A DNA stretch of 64,000 nucleotides from Prosapia bicincta (Eukaryota > Arthropoda > Insecta > Hemiptera > Cercopidae), in NCBI GenBank assembly GCA_036971475.1, contig JBAIZL010000006.1, positions 66,893,398 through 66,957,397 on the forward strand, read 5' to 3'. Made by a program: the position numbers and the translations under genes. Positions 36,262-47,114 of this stretch are shown in pieces. Each line of letters opens with the position of its first letter. The first letter of the stretch is position 1. The notes under the pieces are model-generated. The model was not told where the DNA came from, made no database searches, and saw only the letters and a program-made list of their open reading frames with translations.

Positions 36262-36680
36262 GAAGGCATTATGTAAACTATACATTATGTGTAACATGGC
36301 ATTATATATGCTATACTTTATGTGTAACATAGCACTATACATTATTAGTAAGATGACACTATATAGGCTATAAATTATGTGTAACATGGCATTATGTAGG
36401 CTATACATTATGTGTAACATGGCATTATATATGCTATACTTTATGTGTAACATAGCACTATACATTATTAGTAAGATGACACTATATAGGCTATAAATTA
36501 TGTGTAACATGGCATTATGTAAACTATACATTATTTGTAACACGGCATTATATATGCTATACTTTATGTGTAACATAGCACTATACATTATTAGTAAGAT
36601 GACACTATATAGGCTATAAATTATGTGTAACATGGCATTATGTAGGCTATACATTATGTGTAACATGGCATTATATATGC
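36262..36680. repeat. 123-bp tandem repeat, about 3.4 copies
   Basis: The marker AGATGACAC recurs at 36,351, 36,474 and 36,597, exactly 123 bp apart. Each 123-bp unit is itself four degenerate submonomers of 33, 33, 22 and 35 bp built on GGCATTATGTAGGCTATACA and TTATGTGTAACAT. Since 123 is 41 codons, a 139-codon minus-strand frame (36,247-36,666) stays open. It is a repeat translation (Leu, Ile, Tyr, Met-rich) and not a gene. Confidence 0.92.
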
Positions 36681-36822
36681 AAGATCGTTTCGGGAATGAG
36701 GGTTACTTGAATAAAACTGCTTACATCCGTTTGTAAGGAGCTGCCTCGGACGTAAAGTATTTCCAAATAGTATAAAATGGATATTTAAGAGAACTAGATG
36801 TTTATTAAAAGTACGTTTTTAC

Positions 36823-36979
36823 CTCCGAGCTTTTTCTCATGTACAAACAGGTCGTCTTCTTCTTTGTAACTTACACAATATTTCAGATCATTGTCGCGGG
36901 TTTTGACACCTTCTTCCATGATTTGCTTCAGGCGGATATCCGGTCCACGAGAGCAAATGAACCGTTCGCTAATCACTTT
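36823..36979 (-). CDS. Candidate internal coding exon, unidentified protein
   Basis: On the minus strand the acceptor ATTTAATCGGTAG ends at 36,980 and a donor GAG|GTAAAA follows at 36,822. The 157 bp between have a single open frame of 52 codons plus one base; both other frames stop within a few codons. It starts KVISERFICSRGPDIRLKQI, continues MEEGVKTRDNDLKYCVSYKE and ends EDDLFVHEKKLG. Codon choice is mixed and the GC content is well above the flanks. The sequence is polar and charged with no membrane segment, suggesting part of a soluble domain. I do not recognise the family. It is the strongest protein-coding call in the window. It shares a strand with the candidate at 17,207-17,296, but the phases do not join directly. 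Confidence 0.6.
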
Positions 36980-38070
36980 CTACCGATTAAATTATTGTTC
37001 TCATACAAATAATTTTTTGACAAAATTTTAATCATATATGATCTTAGAGATGCAAGAAACATTTCTTTTCATGAAATAGAACTAAGTGGACGCCATATTT
37101 CAATGCCTGTAGAGTAACGGAATTCCGTTGCCTAGACGATAATGTAACGGCATTTAATTTGCAACCATTAAGGATATTTTAGAATTTTCTAAAGAGATTG
37201 AGTAACTACACGTTCTCAAAAGCAATATTGCTAAAGGGTAGGAAAATGGGATCCTTGCGCATGTACTTGAGTGTGTGTAGGGTGGAGGGGGTTGAGAAAA
37301 GCAATTCAATTAACTTTGTAAAATAACTCGGAACTACCTATGACGGAAAATATTAATTTCCTTTCACAAGATTTACCTCAAAACTAATTTAGTAACAGTT
37401 TAATTCAGTTAAGAACAGCAACGGGAGTTTCGTATGTGAAACTGAGCGAATAAACACTGTTTGAATAAATTGAAACAGTCTAATCTCAATGAAAACTTTG
37501 TTTGATTAGTTCGTTCGTACGGCGAGGTAAATTACAAATATATTTCAAGTACATGGGTTGATTATTTGTCTCTCTTTATTTCTAAAATACATTAAATTAC
37601 TGCTTTAACAGACGTCATATCATTTCTGTTTCCTGTGGATTTTCTTTCCCATAACATCCTTCTTAAAGTTAATTAAATTACAATTTTCGCGATAGATAAA
37701 TAATTATATAAAATTGTAATATGGCAGTTATTAAAATAAATATTAAATTACTTTGGTTAAATAACGTAAGAAATAGATTTAAAAAGCAACATAGATGAGA
37801 AAAAACTATAGAATTACTAGCATGTGCTGTACTTAATAAAACATCACGCAAACCAATAACAGATGCGTTAAGAGGTAAGAAAATAAATAGTTGGTCCAAA
37901 TGAAGTGTAAACCTACATTTATAATAAACCACAAACAGTTAATGAACAGTAGCCTCACATCATAAAAACTTTCAAGAGATAACTAAATAAAAAATACAAG
38001 AAAACTTAGTACGCTTGAGAAATTTGAAATGTAAGCTAGACATTTGTTCAAGTTATATTTACACATATAG

Positions 38071-38072
<2 letters not shown>
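36980..38072. other. AT-rich non-coding DNA
   Basis: The palindrome AACGGAATTCCGTT lies near 37,118-37,131. A G-rich word (GTGTAGGGTGGAGGGGGTTG) is near 37,275. No gene is supported; the 84-codon minus frame at 37,678-37,932 lacks motifs. Confidence 0.5.

Positions 38073-38109
<37 letters not shown>
38073..38109. repeat. (AT)n microsatellite
   Basis: Uninterrupted AT repeat of about 37 bases. Confidence 0.95.
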
Positions 38110-38111
<2 letters not shown>

Positions 38112-38650
38112 ACACTTTTTAAAGTTCTCTTCTCTTAACAGGTACTCCTAAAGTTATTACAAATATATTTATTTAATTCAATAATAACTCCTTTCAATAT
38201 AGTATCTCCTTCTGTTACACTTGTAAATTTTCTTTAATCTAAAATAGCAATAAAATTTCGAGGAAATTTAAATTATTAATCACCCTATAAAAACCTCAAA
38301 GAAATTAAAATAATTGCTTTAGGCAATTATAAGTATACAATATCAAGCACACACGAGGCCTCTTTATCTATATAAATCACTGAATGCTTAAAAGTCAACA
38401 TTTGTAAAACTGGAAAAATATGTAACAATGAAACTAAATACCAGACAGAAGCACAGTTAAATATCAGTTAAATTAGCAATGAGAATCAAAGAGTAATCAG
38501 ACATTCGCATGTCTTATCCTTGTAAGATTAGGAAAAGAGAAACATTAAAATACTTTCTTGAATTAAACACGCAACAAGTAATATAAACAAAATTGTTTTA
38601 AAATAAATTCCTACTTAGGTCAACAAAGAAAAATTTATTCTAGTTTCTAT
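38110..38650. other. AT-rich non-coding DNA
   Basis: Nothing is recognised. Confidence 0.5.
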
Positions 38651-38786
38651 TTATTAAATAATTACAATTTACATAAATAAGGTAGCATAAGTTATGCGTT
38701 GAAACAGCTGTTCCACCACATAACCTATAAGGTAAAATCAGCTGTTTTTTATGAAATCATATGTTATCACTTATTTTAAACCAAAT
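38651..38786 (+). repeat. Dispersed repeat family 1, copy A
   Basis: The longest plus-strand copy. It shares TTTATTAAATAATTACAAT, GTAGCATAA, TATGCGTT, CCACATAA and TTTTATGAAAT with the reverse complement of 42,386-42,527, and its 3' two-thirds with 32,056-32,148. No coding capacity and no clear terminal repeats are visible. Confidence 0.7.
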
Positions 38787-38999
38787 GGGACTAAATAACT
38801 ATATAGCATAACTTCCCTATTTGCAATAGGTTTTTTACCATTAAAAAAATTATTTCATTGTATTTAGTTAAGAAATTATTATTATAAAAAAAAACTATAA
38901 TAATAACATTTGTCATTCATAACAAGTATAAGCAAATGCATTTGTACTTCAGTGGTTGAGTGGAAGTATTTTATTAAAGAATATATTAGGAACATATAT

Positions 39000-39017
39000 T
39001 GTGTGTGTGTGTGTGTT

Positions 39018-39094
<77 letters not shown>
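39000..39094. repeat. (GT)n microsatellite
   Basis: GT repeat of about 95 bases with two interruptions near 39,017-39,021. The Cys-Val frame across it is a shadow. Confidence 0.96.
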
Positions 39095-39096
<2 letters not shown>

Positions 39097-39463
39097 ACTA
39101 ATAGAAGGAATTAGAAAAAAGAGAATTAAAAAATTAGACAAATATAGATGGGTTAATAAATGTTATTGACCGATTTAAGGTGCAGAGGTGAATACCCAGT
39201 ATTAGGTTTGAGTAAGGTCTGTGGTCGACACGTGATTTATATTGACTTTTAATAAAACAATGACACTTTATAAGTAATTATAAAATCAAAACCTCAAAAA
39301 AAAGCCAATTTTAGGATATTTTCTACTTATGTGTATTTTTCTAAAACTGTTTACTACACATATTAACTAAACTCTATTTTATGTGTACAGTTCACTTGAA
39401 ATGTTACTAAAAGATCACCTTTGGAGTGGAAAGCTGCATTTATTGTATACCCATATATTATAG
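39095..39463. other. AT-rich non-coding DNA
   Basis: Nothing is recognised. Confidence 0.5.
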
Positions 39464-39687
39464 ACTATTCGGGGAAAGTTGAGAATCAATCCCCGCTTAC
39501 AGTATTCAACTAGGGTGTATCACGTGAAGGTTCTTGACGCGGCAGATTACAAGAAAGCGTTACTCACTATTTCCCAACTTGTGGTCATCCCCATGCGTAA
39601 AAGTAACTATAAACCAGGCGGACGATACGTCCCGGAAGTAGAAGGCGGGGCTAACTCTGATCTCAAAGTTCTACATGCTTGTGTTAG
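39464..39687 (+). CDS. Candidate coding exon, unidentified
   Basis: ATATATTATAG sets an acceptor at 39,462-39,463, and TTAG|GTGAATC gives a possible donor after 39,687. The 224 bp between are open in one frame. It begins TIRGKLRINPRLQYSTRVYH, continues VKVLDAADYKKALLTISQLV and ends GGRYVPEVEGGANSDLKVLH before ACV. The frame closes at TGA 39,689-39,691 if read through. GC content is much higher than upstream DNA and codon choice looks natural. It lies about 100 bp from a LINE relic on the other strand, so it could be part of a transposon 3' region. I recognise no family. Confidence 0.35.
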
Positions 39688-39784
39688 GTGAATCTAGTTG
39701 TAATTTGGTAGACACGCCATTCTGCATGCGTCTAGAGATACTTACTAATATTCTTTCTGCCATTTCCTTTAATCGTCTTCTTCC

Positions 39785-40282
39785 ATGACGCTACCGTCCG
39801 ATGTTGATCTTGGTCTTCTCAATGAGCCTTCGCAAGGTCGGTCGATCCAGTGCAGCTGCTTTCCATTTCCTCACATTCGGCAGTGTTCCGGCATCCTGAG
39901 GGACGCAATCCATCAATCTAAGTCTAGCACGTCCTTTTGCTTTTATATTGTAAATACTTCAATCCAATATGCTTGTGGGTATATAACACTTATCCATCCG
40001 GGCCACATTCCTTGCTTAGCGCTGCCTTCCAATTCCTATTACGTTCGATATATTCGTTTCTAGAAACAGCTTGTGAAGCTCACAACTTCTTCTCCTCATC
40101 CACTATCCATCAACAACCAGAGGCCTAAGATCCCTCCTGAGGATCATTCTCTCGAAGATAGTCTGGTTTTTTCCCTCATTTATCAATAAACCTCGACATT
40201 CAGAGGCATATGTTAGTACGGGACGGATCAACGTGTTATACAGACACATTTTTGTTCTCCTACTAAAGTACTGGTTGCTTAG
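39785..40282 (-). pseudogene. LINE (non-LTR) reverse transcriptase C-terminus, decayed
   Basis: On the minus strand, starting at 40,282, the sequence reads LSNQYFSRRTKMCLYNTLIR, then PVLTYASECRGLLI and NQTIFERMILRRDLRPL. A later part reads ARNVARMDK and then GRARLRLMDCVPQDAGTLPN with KWKAAALDRPTLRRLIEKTK. These match in order the familiar C-terminal signature of RTE-like and related LINE polymerases: Leu-Tyr-x-Thr-Leu-Ile-Arg-Pro-Val-Leu-x-Tyr-x-Ser-Glu, Phe-Glu-Arg-x-Ile-Leu-Arg, His-Val-Ala-Arg-Met, Gly-Arg-x-Arg-Leu-Arg-x-x-Asp, and Trp-x-x-x-Ala-x-Asp-Arg. At least three in-frame stops and one shift make it non-functional. The catalytic part upstream is absent. The 92-codon plus-strand frame over this region is its antisense shadow. 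Confidence 0.8.
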
Positions 40283-40979
40283 GTAATTGCGTAGGCATTT
40301 CCTTTACTATCTACTTTAAAATCCGGCTACTGTATACAAGTATAACAAAATGGAATATCTTTTCCTATTAAATAAACTACATTTTAAGCTAGGCTTATGA
40401 GATCTATATGTTACATAGTATGTCAGCAAAGAGAGAATGGACAATAAGGAGCGGCTTAGTAAATTTAGACATGTCAGCAGGTCCTGACATTTGCTAACAA
40501 GCATCAGTCAATGAAGGAAAATTGAATTTCTCCAATAAAGCCCGTGTCTAGATTTACAAATGCTACGCATTACTTCAGAAAGTTGTCACTTACGTTTTTC
40601 TATACCCAAATATATCCCACCCCGATACTCTGTAGTTACGGTTATTTTAATACAGCTCTATAGCAATGTAGTGTAACATTATTTCGTACTGGATTTAACT
40701 TTGTAAACTAATTTTATGTTCCTAAAAACATTATTTATATACTCTCTAACCAGCAATTATGTTTACGGAAATATGAATTTTATTTCTACAATTTTGTAGA
40801 TTATTATAATATATTTTAAATTATTTTTATTATTAAACTCAACAAAGATAACCCTTGAGGCTAAAGAGTTACAAATTTCTTAAACATTTTAGTATATCCC
40901 CATGTAGGCATAACCACACTGTACAAACGTAATCATGCAAGAAATAATTATTTATTTATTTCTATTAGTTAAATAAAAA
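40283..40979. other. AT-rich non-coding DNA
   Basis: Nothing is recognised. The 5' part of the LINE does not continue here, so the relic is 5'-truncated or too decayed to read. Confidence 0.5.
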
Positions 40980-41018
40980 AATATATATACTCTCCCTATA
41001 TATATATATATATATTAT
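40980..41018. repeat. TA-rich microsatellite
   Basis: Two TA runs separated by CTCTCCC. Confidence 0.85.
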
Positions 41019-42036
41019 ATTCTCAGTTATTTAAAATATAACTTTTACTTTAGGTTCTATAATTAATTACCTTAACACTCTTTTGTCTCAACTTGAGGTG
41101 TCTAATTAAATAACACCAATATCAATTTTAACATCACTTACATTTATTCTTGACACTTAATTAATACACATTATACCCATTTACCTTTATTCTATTTGGT
41201 GACAAGACTGATTCCTTAACTATATTACAATTACAAAATAAAGTGGACTCTTGAGGCTTTAGGTTATTACAATAAAGTTTAATAATGACAGTGTTAATTG
41301 CTCTTTCTCTGGGTTCGTTATTATGGATCTTTTTATAAATTAGAACGTGGTGAAACAAAATAGAATATAATTTTATACTAACGAATTTAAAATTGTTTTG
41401 AATTTACTGTTTAAAAAGCTCTGTTGGCTAATTCTAATTAAAAAAAAGAAAATACCTATTGTTTGTTGATTTCCTGGGAACTTGACCGTTGATACTGCTT
41501 AGATGCACTTTCTTATAACTAACTTATTTATCCTAATTCTTTACTAAATTATATACGTCGCACTTTTTTAAATTATACACATACAAAAAATAACATTTTC
41601 CTTAATTCTATTAACAAAATTTACCCCTTATAACATTACTGACAATTGGTCCCCTCCAATACGTCTGCCATCTTCTGAAGGTCCACCAAGACTCCCTTTT
41701 TCCAAACCTCGCACCATCTCCCCCCCCCCGCGTATTTTATTTAATTTGGTTATACAAAGATTTTATTTGGCACCTACGAAGAGCCTCCCCTAACAGTAGA
41801 GTGTTATTATAACCAAGATATTTTGGTCCTTGGAAAGTACTATCTTGAAATAGTTGGACCCTTCTTTTGTCAAAGTTTCCCACAGTTCCTCTTCTAACTA
41901 CTTGAAATAGAAAGGTTGAGTACTTTGTCCGTAATTTTAGGAACTATTCTTGTCGATTTGGCTTAATACTTCTTCCGACTATTTTACTTTTTGGATATAA
42001 ACTGAATTTATTCTTTAGTCTCATTCGTTTATGTTA

Positions 42037-42042
<6 letters not shown>
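41019..42042. other. Non-coding DNA; GC-rich patch with a C run
   Basis: From about 41,640 to 41,725 the composition is abruptly GC-richer and ends in a run of about ten C. On the minus strand it reads GGAGGGGACCAATTGTCAGT, which looks like a polypurine tract abutting TGT as at the inner border of an LTR, but no second copy was seen. The rest is AT-rich. Confidence 0.35.
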
Positions 42043-42094
<52 letters not shown>

Positions 42095-42165
42095 TACATA
42101 TATACATATATATTATTATGTTATTAAATGTACATATATATGATTACGTTATTATATATGTATAC
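42043..42165. repeat. (TA)n microsatellite with ACATATAT variants
   Basis: A long TA run followed by TACATATATACATATA variants and two short unit-like echoes (TTATTATGTTATTAAATG, GATTACGTTATTATATATG). Confidence 0.93.
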
Positions 42166-42385
42166 ATATCTTTTTCAAATTTTAAATTGTTAATCAAATA
42201 ATACTTTTTATTCATCCATTCAAGTTCAGATCCATTTTCCTTCACTTTTAGTGGATGACAGTTTATATTAATTACATTTTTCTCTAACATTAAATCATTA
42301 AATTCGTATATCGAACTAATTTTAAATTTATATTGACGATCAACTTTTTACAAAAGTGACATATACCCAAAATATGGTAATTTCG

Positions 42386-42527
42386 CCACATTTAGCTTAA
42401 AATAACTGATAAAATATTTTTATTTCATAAAATAGCCGGTTTCGTGTTATAGATTATGTGGTAGAAGGACTGTTTTAACGCATAGGTTATGCTACGTTAT
42501 TTGTATTCATTGTAATTATTTAATAAA
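42386..42527 (-). repeat. Dispersed repeat family 1, copy C (inverted)
   Basis: The reverse complement aligns with 38,651-38,786 over nearly its whole length, including ATTAAATAATTACAATG, CGTAGCATAACCTATGCGTT, CTACCACATAATCTATAA and TTTTATGAAAT. It is 3.6 kb from copy A in opposite orientation. Confidence 0.7.
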
Positions 42528-43152
42528 AAGTTACTAAAATAAATTTATCACTATGTTACACGACATTACTAAATACCTGTACTTAAATATAGCTATAAAG
42601 TATCCGATTATAATAGATTTGGTTATAAAAAAATTATAAATCTCTGAACTTTAAGCTTTGCATTGGTAACACGGGCTTACAGAAAAATTTTATTTTCCAA
42701 CGTGTCATAGTAATGTGTTACAAGATATCACCAAAAGCTAACTGAGAGAAATACATAGTATAAACAAAACAAGTAACAGCAAAGAAACAATACAGAACTA
42801 ACGTACCAGACAAAATGAAGCAGTTAAGGCGAAACAGAAGGCATCCCATAATTACAAAGTTTTAAAGAATCTTTTAAAATGCTTTACAAGAACCAAGACA
42901 AACAAATACAAAAAGTGGAATTGAAATCTCCCTGATTTAAAATCTGTTATTAATTCTGAAGTGGAAACATCTGTGCCCACAGAATGCGATTTTCATGGCG
43001 GAATAAAGGTAAATTCTCATCAGGGTTCCCAAGAGTCTACAATCAAATATATTTCTTTATTTCTAAGATGAGTTGAGATATAATCTGTTTTCCTCTTAGT
43101 TTTAAGGTTACGTCATTTTTAAATTCCTATTTTGGCTAAATTATCCAATTCA
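42528..43152. other. AT-rich non-coding DNA
   Basis: Nothing is recognised. Confidence 0.5.
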
Positions 43153-43215
43153 GTATAGTATACAGCATTAGTATGCAGTATAGCTACAATTATTATCGTA
43201 GTGGTAAAATATATG
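43153..43215 (+). repeat. Dispersed repeat family 2, copy 2
   Basis: Matches 29,766-29,830 in the same orientation. Just downstream a direct repeat is present: CGTAGTGGTA occurs at about 43,198 and 43,257, each followed after a variable gap by an ACTATCTGCC/GCTATCTGCC word. Confidence 0.6.
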
Positions 43216-43509
43216 GACAAACATTAACCACTATCTGCCCGGAAACTAGCCGTTGTCGTAGTGGTAGTTGTGTTAGAAAATATGGAAACATTCCCCCTCT
43301 GCTATCTGCCGTTACTGTGTCTCTGCATTCTTTTTGTAACCACTCGTAATATATTTCTCAGTACTTCTGTCTGTTGAAAGTACTGCATTAAGAATAAATT
43401 CTAAGAGAGCAACGAGTGAATTGCATGACAACTGAAATAAGGAACCTTCAACTAGTTAATAGCTCTTACAAATTTATAGAATGAACGGTTCCATATATTG
43501 ATCCCTAAT

Positions 43510-44240
43510 CATTACAACTGTAAAACAACACAAGTTACCAAATAACAGTGATAATGTAACGGCGACTTATGAAAACCAAATTTAAGAAAACGAAAAAGAA
43601 AGAAATGTTGTATATACTGTTAATTCTCCGGTTAATATTAAAACAGTATAACAAAAAAGTGTACAAATACAGGTATATTGAACAGGGTATATCTAAAACT
43701 CATATTCTAAGAATGTTAAAAAGAATTGCATATATTGTGCAATTTGCCTGTTTATATTAGAAGCATACAACCAAAACTGTTACAAAATAACAATTATAAT
43801 GAAACGGTAATATTTGAAAACAATATTTAAAAATTGAAAAAAGAATCAAAGAATCACACATAAATTGCACATAAATTCTGCAAGTTCTCTTTGATTATTA
43901 GGTTCGAGCAACAAAACTGTTACCAAATAACAATTATAATGGAACGGTGATATTTGAAAACAATATTTAGGAATGAAAAAGAATGAAAGAATCGCATAAA
44001 TTGTGCAAGTTCTCTCTGATTATTAGGCCCGTGCAACAAAAACTGTTACCGATTAACAATTATAATGGAACGGTGATATTTGAAAACCATAGTCTAAAAG
44101 TTCAATACATAATAAAAGAGTGCAAAACGAAATGGAAGAGTGCATTTATTGTCCAACTCGCCATGATTAATCAAAACCTTATAATAAAAAAGTTTCCAAA
44201 TAATAGTTACAACAGCTACTTTGAAAACCAAATTCTATTA
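43510..44240. repeat. Decayed direct repeat, units of about 125-147 bp
   Basis: CAATTATAATGGAACGGTGA and relatives occur at about 43,791, 43,931 and 44,057, with weaker matches at 43,546 and 44,204. Each is preceded by ACTGTTACC-like and followed by ATTTGAAAAC-like words. Spacing is irregular (126-147 bp, one gap of 245 bp). The 113-codon plus frame at 43,983-44,324 lies in it and is probably a chance frame. Confidence 0.75.
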
Positions 44241-46579
44241 TTTCAATTTCTATATTTGAAGACGTCATATATATTCGACATAGAATATATAAGAATCTTA
44301 GATGAAACTATGGGTCTTACCTAATTTATTTATCTAACCTAAAAAATTCATGTTTCTACCTAAAATCATTTACCTATCTAAATTAAATTTTCATCATAAT
44401 ATATGTTCATCCTTTTCGGCCAACACCCTTTACTAGGAGATTGAAGTTTATAGGTTCGTCTCAAACCTAGTATTATACTGATATTTACTGAACAAATATC
44501 CAAATACTTACACATTTTCATGGAAAATCCGCAAATGCTTCCTATAGAACTTCTATATTTTTAACCGGGTAGCTCATACTTTCTTAAAAATGTTAAAACA
44601 AGTTCCCTTAAAACAACTCTGAGTAAACGCACAGTAGTTATGGTTGAAAAGATATTTCTGATAGTGCCTAACAAGTTTTGCTAGAAATTTTAATACGTCT
44701 CATTACACTTCCCCGATAGCTTTCAAAGTTTTCACGGCTCGGTACAAGGTATGATATCACTTCAGTCGAGAGATTACAACTAATGTTAACACGGTACGAA
44801 CGCGTCTCCTCGCAGAGAATATGGCAAAAGTTTAATTGGAAAGTCTGAGCTTACAAAAGATTAACCTATAAAATTTTACAGAACCACATTTTACTTTAGG
44901 ATTCAATTAAAAACTATTTTAATAGAAGCTATTTCATTCATTACACAGGTGAAGGCTATTGGCGACTATATCTCGCACATCTCCGTATTTTCTTAGCATA
45001 ATAATCTTGATTAGTATTGTATAAGGGAAACTCAAGCTCATCGATTTATTTAAAAGGTAAAAGAAATAAAATTTTTAAAATTATTTATAAAATTTCGACT
45101 ACAGACTCGAATATATACGAACAGGTATTTTGAAAATAATATGAATGAGTGAGTCATCAGTGTTATTAAGTTTAATAGCAACATAGATGTATAGGAGGTG
45201 TTTATAAATATTCAGAAAATTCAAAAGCTTCAAATATTTTTAGTAGGTCTGAACACCCTCACACAACAATGAACAAAATGTAATCTTGGTTCGGTTAAAT
45301 AATGCTTCGCAAAACATTCAAATGCTGTAATCTTAGAAACCTAACTGGAAACAGAGAGACTGTGTTTCTAAAATTCGAAAAAAATTTGCTTCGAAATTTG
45401 TTTCAAAATTTATTGCTAGTATATTTTAATCAATTGTAAATATTAATACATCTAAAGCTCTGAAAAGTGAAACGTTTCAGCCTGAAATAAAAATTCAGTT
45501 ACTCCAATACAACCTATACTTAAAATCTAACTTTTAAATAGATCTCAACATAATTAATAATTTGTTGCCTGACAGAGAAGACTGAGTGTCAGATTTATAT
45601 ATTTATTGTTTCCTAAATCAGTGTGAATTGTTCAAGGAAGCAATATTATTTGCAATTGATTATTTAATCAACATTATGCTCACGAACGTATTTAAGTAGC
45701 CTAATAACCTACCTTTTACAATATAAATATTGTGTGATAAGAGAAACCACAAGGATGATATTTGGCAGGACAAAAATATACGTTCATAGTTAGATGTAAT
45801 AATTATAGAGTTTTATTAGTTATTTTAATGTTAAAGCCATAAGAGATGAAAAATTAAATTACAAATTTGTATCATGTCAATCATGATATTTTTACCCGAC
45901 GAGAAGTGATGAAAATGTTGAATAAAAGAAATTTACCTCCTAATGGTCTAAAAATAAATAACTGTAAACTAAAGAAGTAATTATAACATATAATAAAAAC
46001 TGGAGTATGTTTAGTAAACATTAAGAAAGAGCAAAATATCTAAATACACTAACAAATATAATTATACCTTTTAAAACTGTTTAACTTTTATTTAAATTTC
46101 TATGTGTCCAGCCTTGTCCAGCCTTGTCCACCCTATTAGAGAAAGTAGAGTAATTGTCTACAGACATGTCTAAGGGATGTCTATAGTCATTTTAGAGACA
46201 TTGTTGCCTGTACACACTTGTTGATTAGTTGCTAGACATCACTTAAGTTGTTGGAATCGCTGCTTGCGCTTTTATAATTGCTACAGCATTTAAGTAGAAA
46301 TATTGAGAAAAGAGAAAACACATTTTGAGAAATCTTTCTAGAACAAATAGATTTTTTCACACATCTCCCACGGATATGTCATATTTTTGTAGGATGCCTT
46401 GACATATATCAACAATGTCTCGCAACTCGTCCACACTACGAAATGTTCCTCAACATTGTCTAAAAGTGGTCCTGCGATATTGTTGCAAATATATGGCTAT
46501 GACGGGTCACGTCTAACACGGGTTTTGCTTCACAATAATGTAATAAATAATCTCTCTGTTCTTCTTTGTTTGTCTTTAG
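44241..46579. other. AT-rich non-coding DNA
   Basis: No gene is supported. A small direct repeat GTCCAGCCTT, about 2.5 copies, lies at about 46,107-46,131. A 100-codon plus frame crossing 46,399-46,701 overlaps the candidate exon described next in another phase. Confidence 0.45.
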
Positions 46580-46705
46580 GAACAGAGAGATTCGGGAGAG
46601 CAGCCTGGAGGGGGACAAAACAGCGGTCACCTTTTAGCAGACTGCAGTTTATGCTTACAAAGACCACCCTCTACAGTACGCAGCAGGCGCGTTTATTGTG
46701 ACTAG
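46580..46705 (+). CDS. Candidate 3'-terminal exon
   Basis: A very good acceptor (TTCTTCTTTGTTTGTCTTTAG, shown here in part, ending 46,579) leads into a GC-rich frame of 41 codons. It starts EQRDSGEQPGGGQNSGHLLA, continues DCSLCLQRPPSTVRSRRV and stops at TAG 46,703-46,705. The switch from T-rich to GC-rich sequence falls exactly at the acceptor, which supports an exon. A second frame (the 100-codon one ending 46,701) is also open across it, so the coding phase is uncertain. Not recognised. Confidence 0.35.
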   Translation, partial: EQRDSGEQPGGGQNSGHLLADCSLCLQRPPSTVRSRRVYCD

Positions 46706-46918
46706 TGTGCGGGAAGGTTGCAGAAGTGTCCTATATGTAGGAAGCCTATAGACAGGCGCTGGCAACTATTTCTAAATTTATAGTAAATTTTCATACTTCT
46801 AGTAAACGTTCCTCAACAAATATTAATTTTTATTTGTTTAAATACATTATTAATTAAAAACAATTAGTATAATTTCACTATAGTTTAAACCCCATAAGCA
46901 ATAACATATTAACATTTT

Positions 46919-47114
46919 GGTAAAAGTTTATAAAAATATACAACTAACCAAAAAATATTTGGTGTACCTAGACAAAATCTCTCTAACGAACAAATAAAAT
47001 TACAATTATAAAGTTTGGTAAAAGTTTATAAAAATATACAACTAACCAAAAACTATTTGGTGTACTTAGACAAAATCTCTCTAACGAACAAATAAAATTC
47101 CAATTTTAAAGTTT
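46919..47114. repeat. 98-bp tandem duplication
   Basis: Two adjacent copies (46,919-47,016 and 47,017-47,114) differ at only a few positions, for example ACCAAAAAAT/ACCAAAAACT and GTACCTAGAC/GTACTTAGAC. Confidence 0.92.

Noticed and set aside
36247..36666. 139-codon minus-strand frame
   Set aside because: Open only because the 123-bp repeat is a multiple of three; low-complexity Leu/Ile/Tyr content.
39785..40063. 92-codon plus-strand frame
   Set aside because: Antisense of the LINE reverse transcriptase relic.
43983..44324. 113-codon plus-strand frame
   Set aside because: Lies largely in decayed direct repeats with AT-rich codons and no motif.
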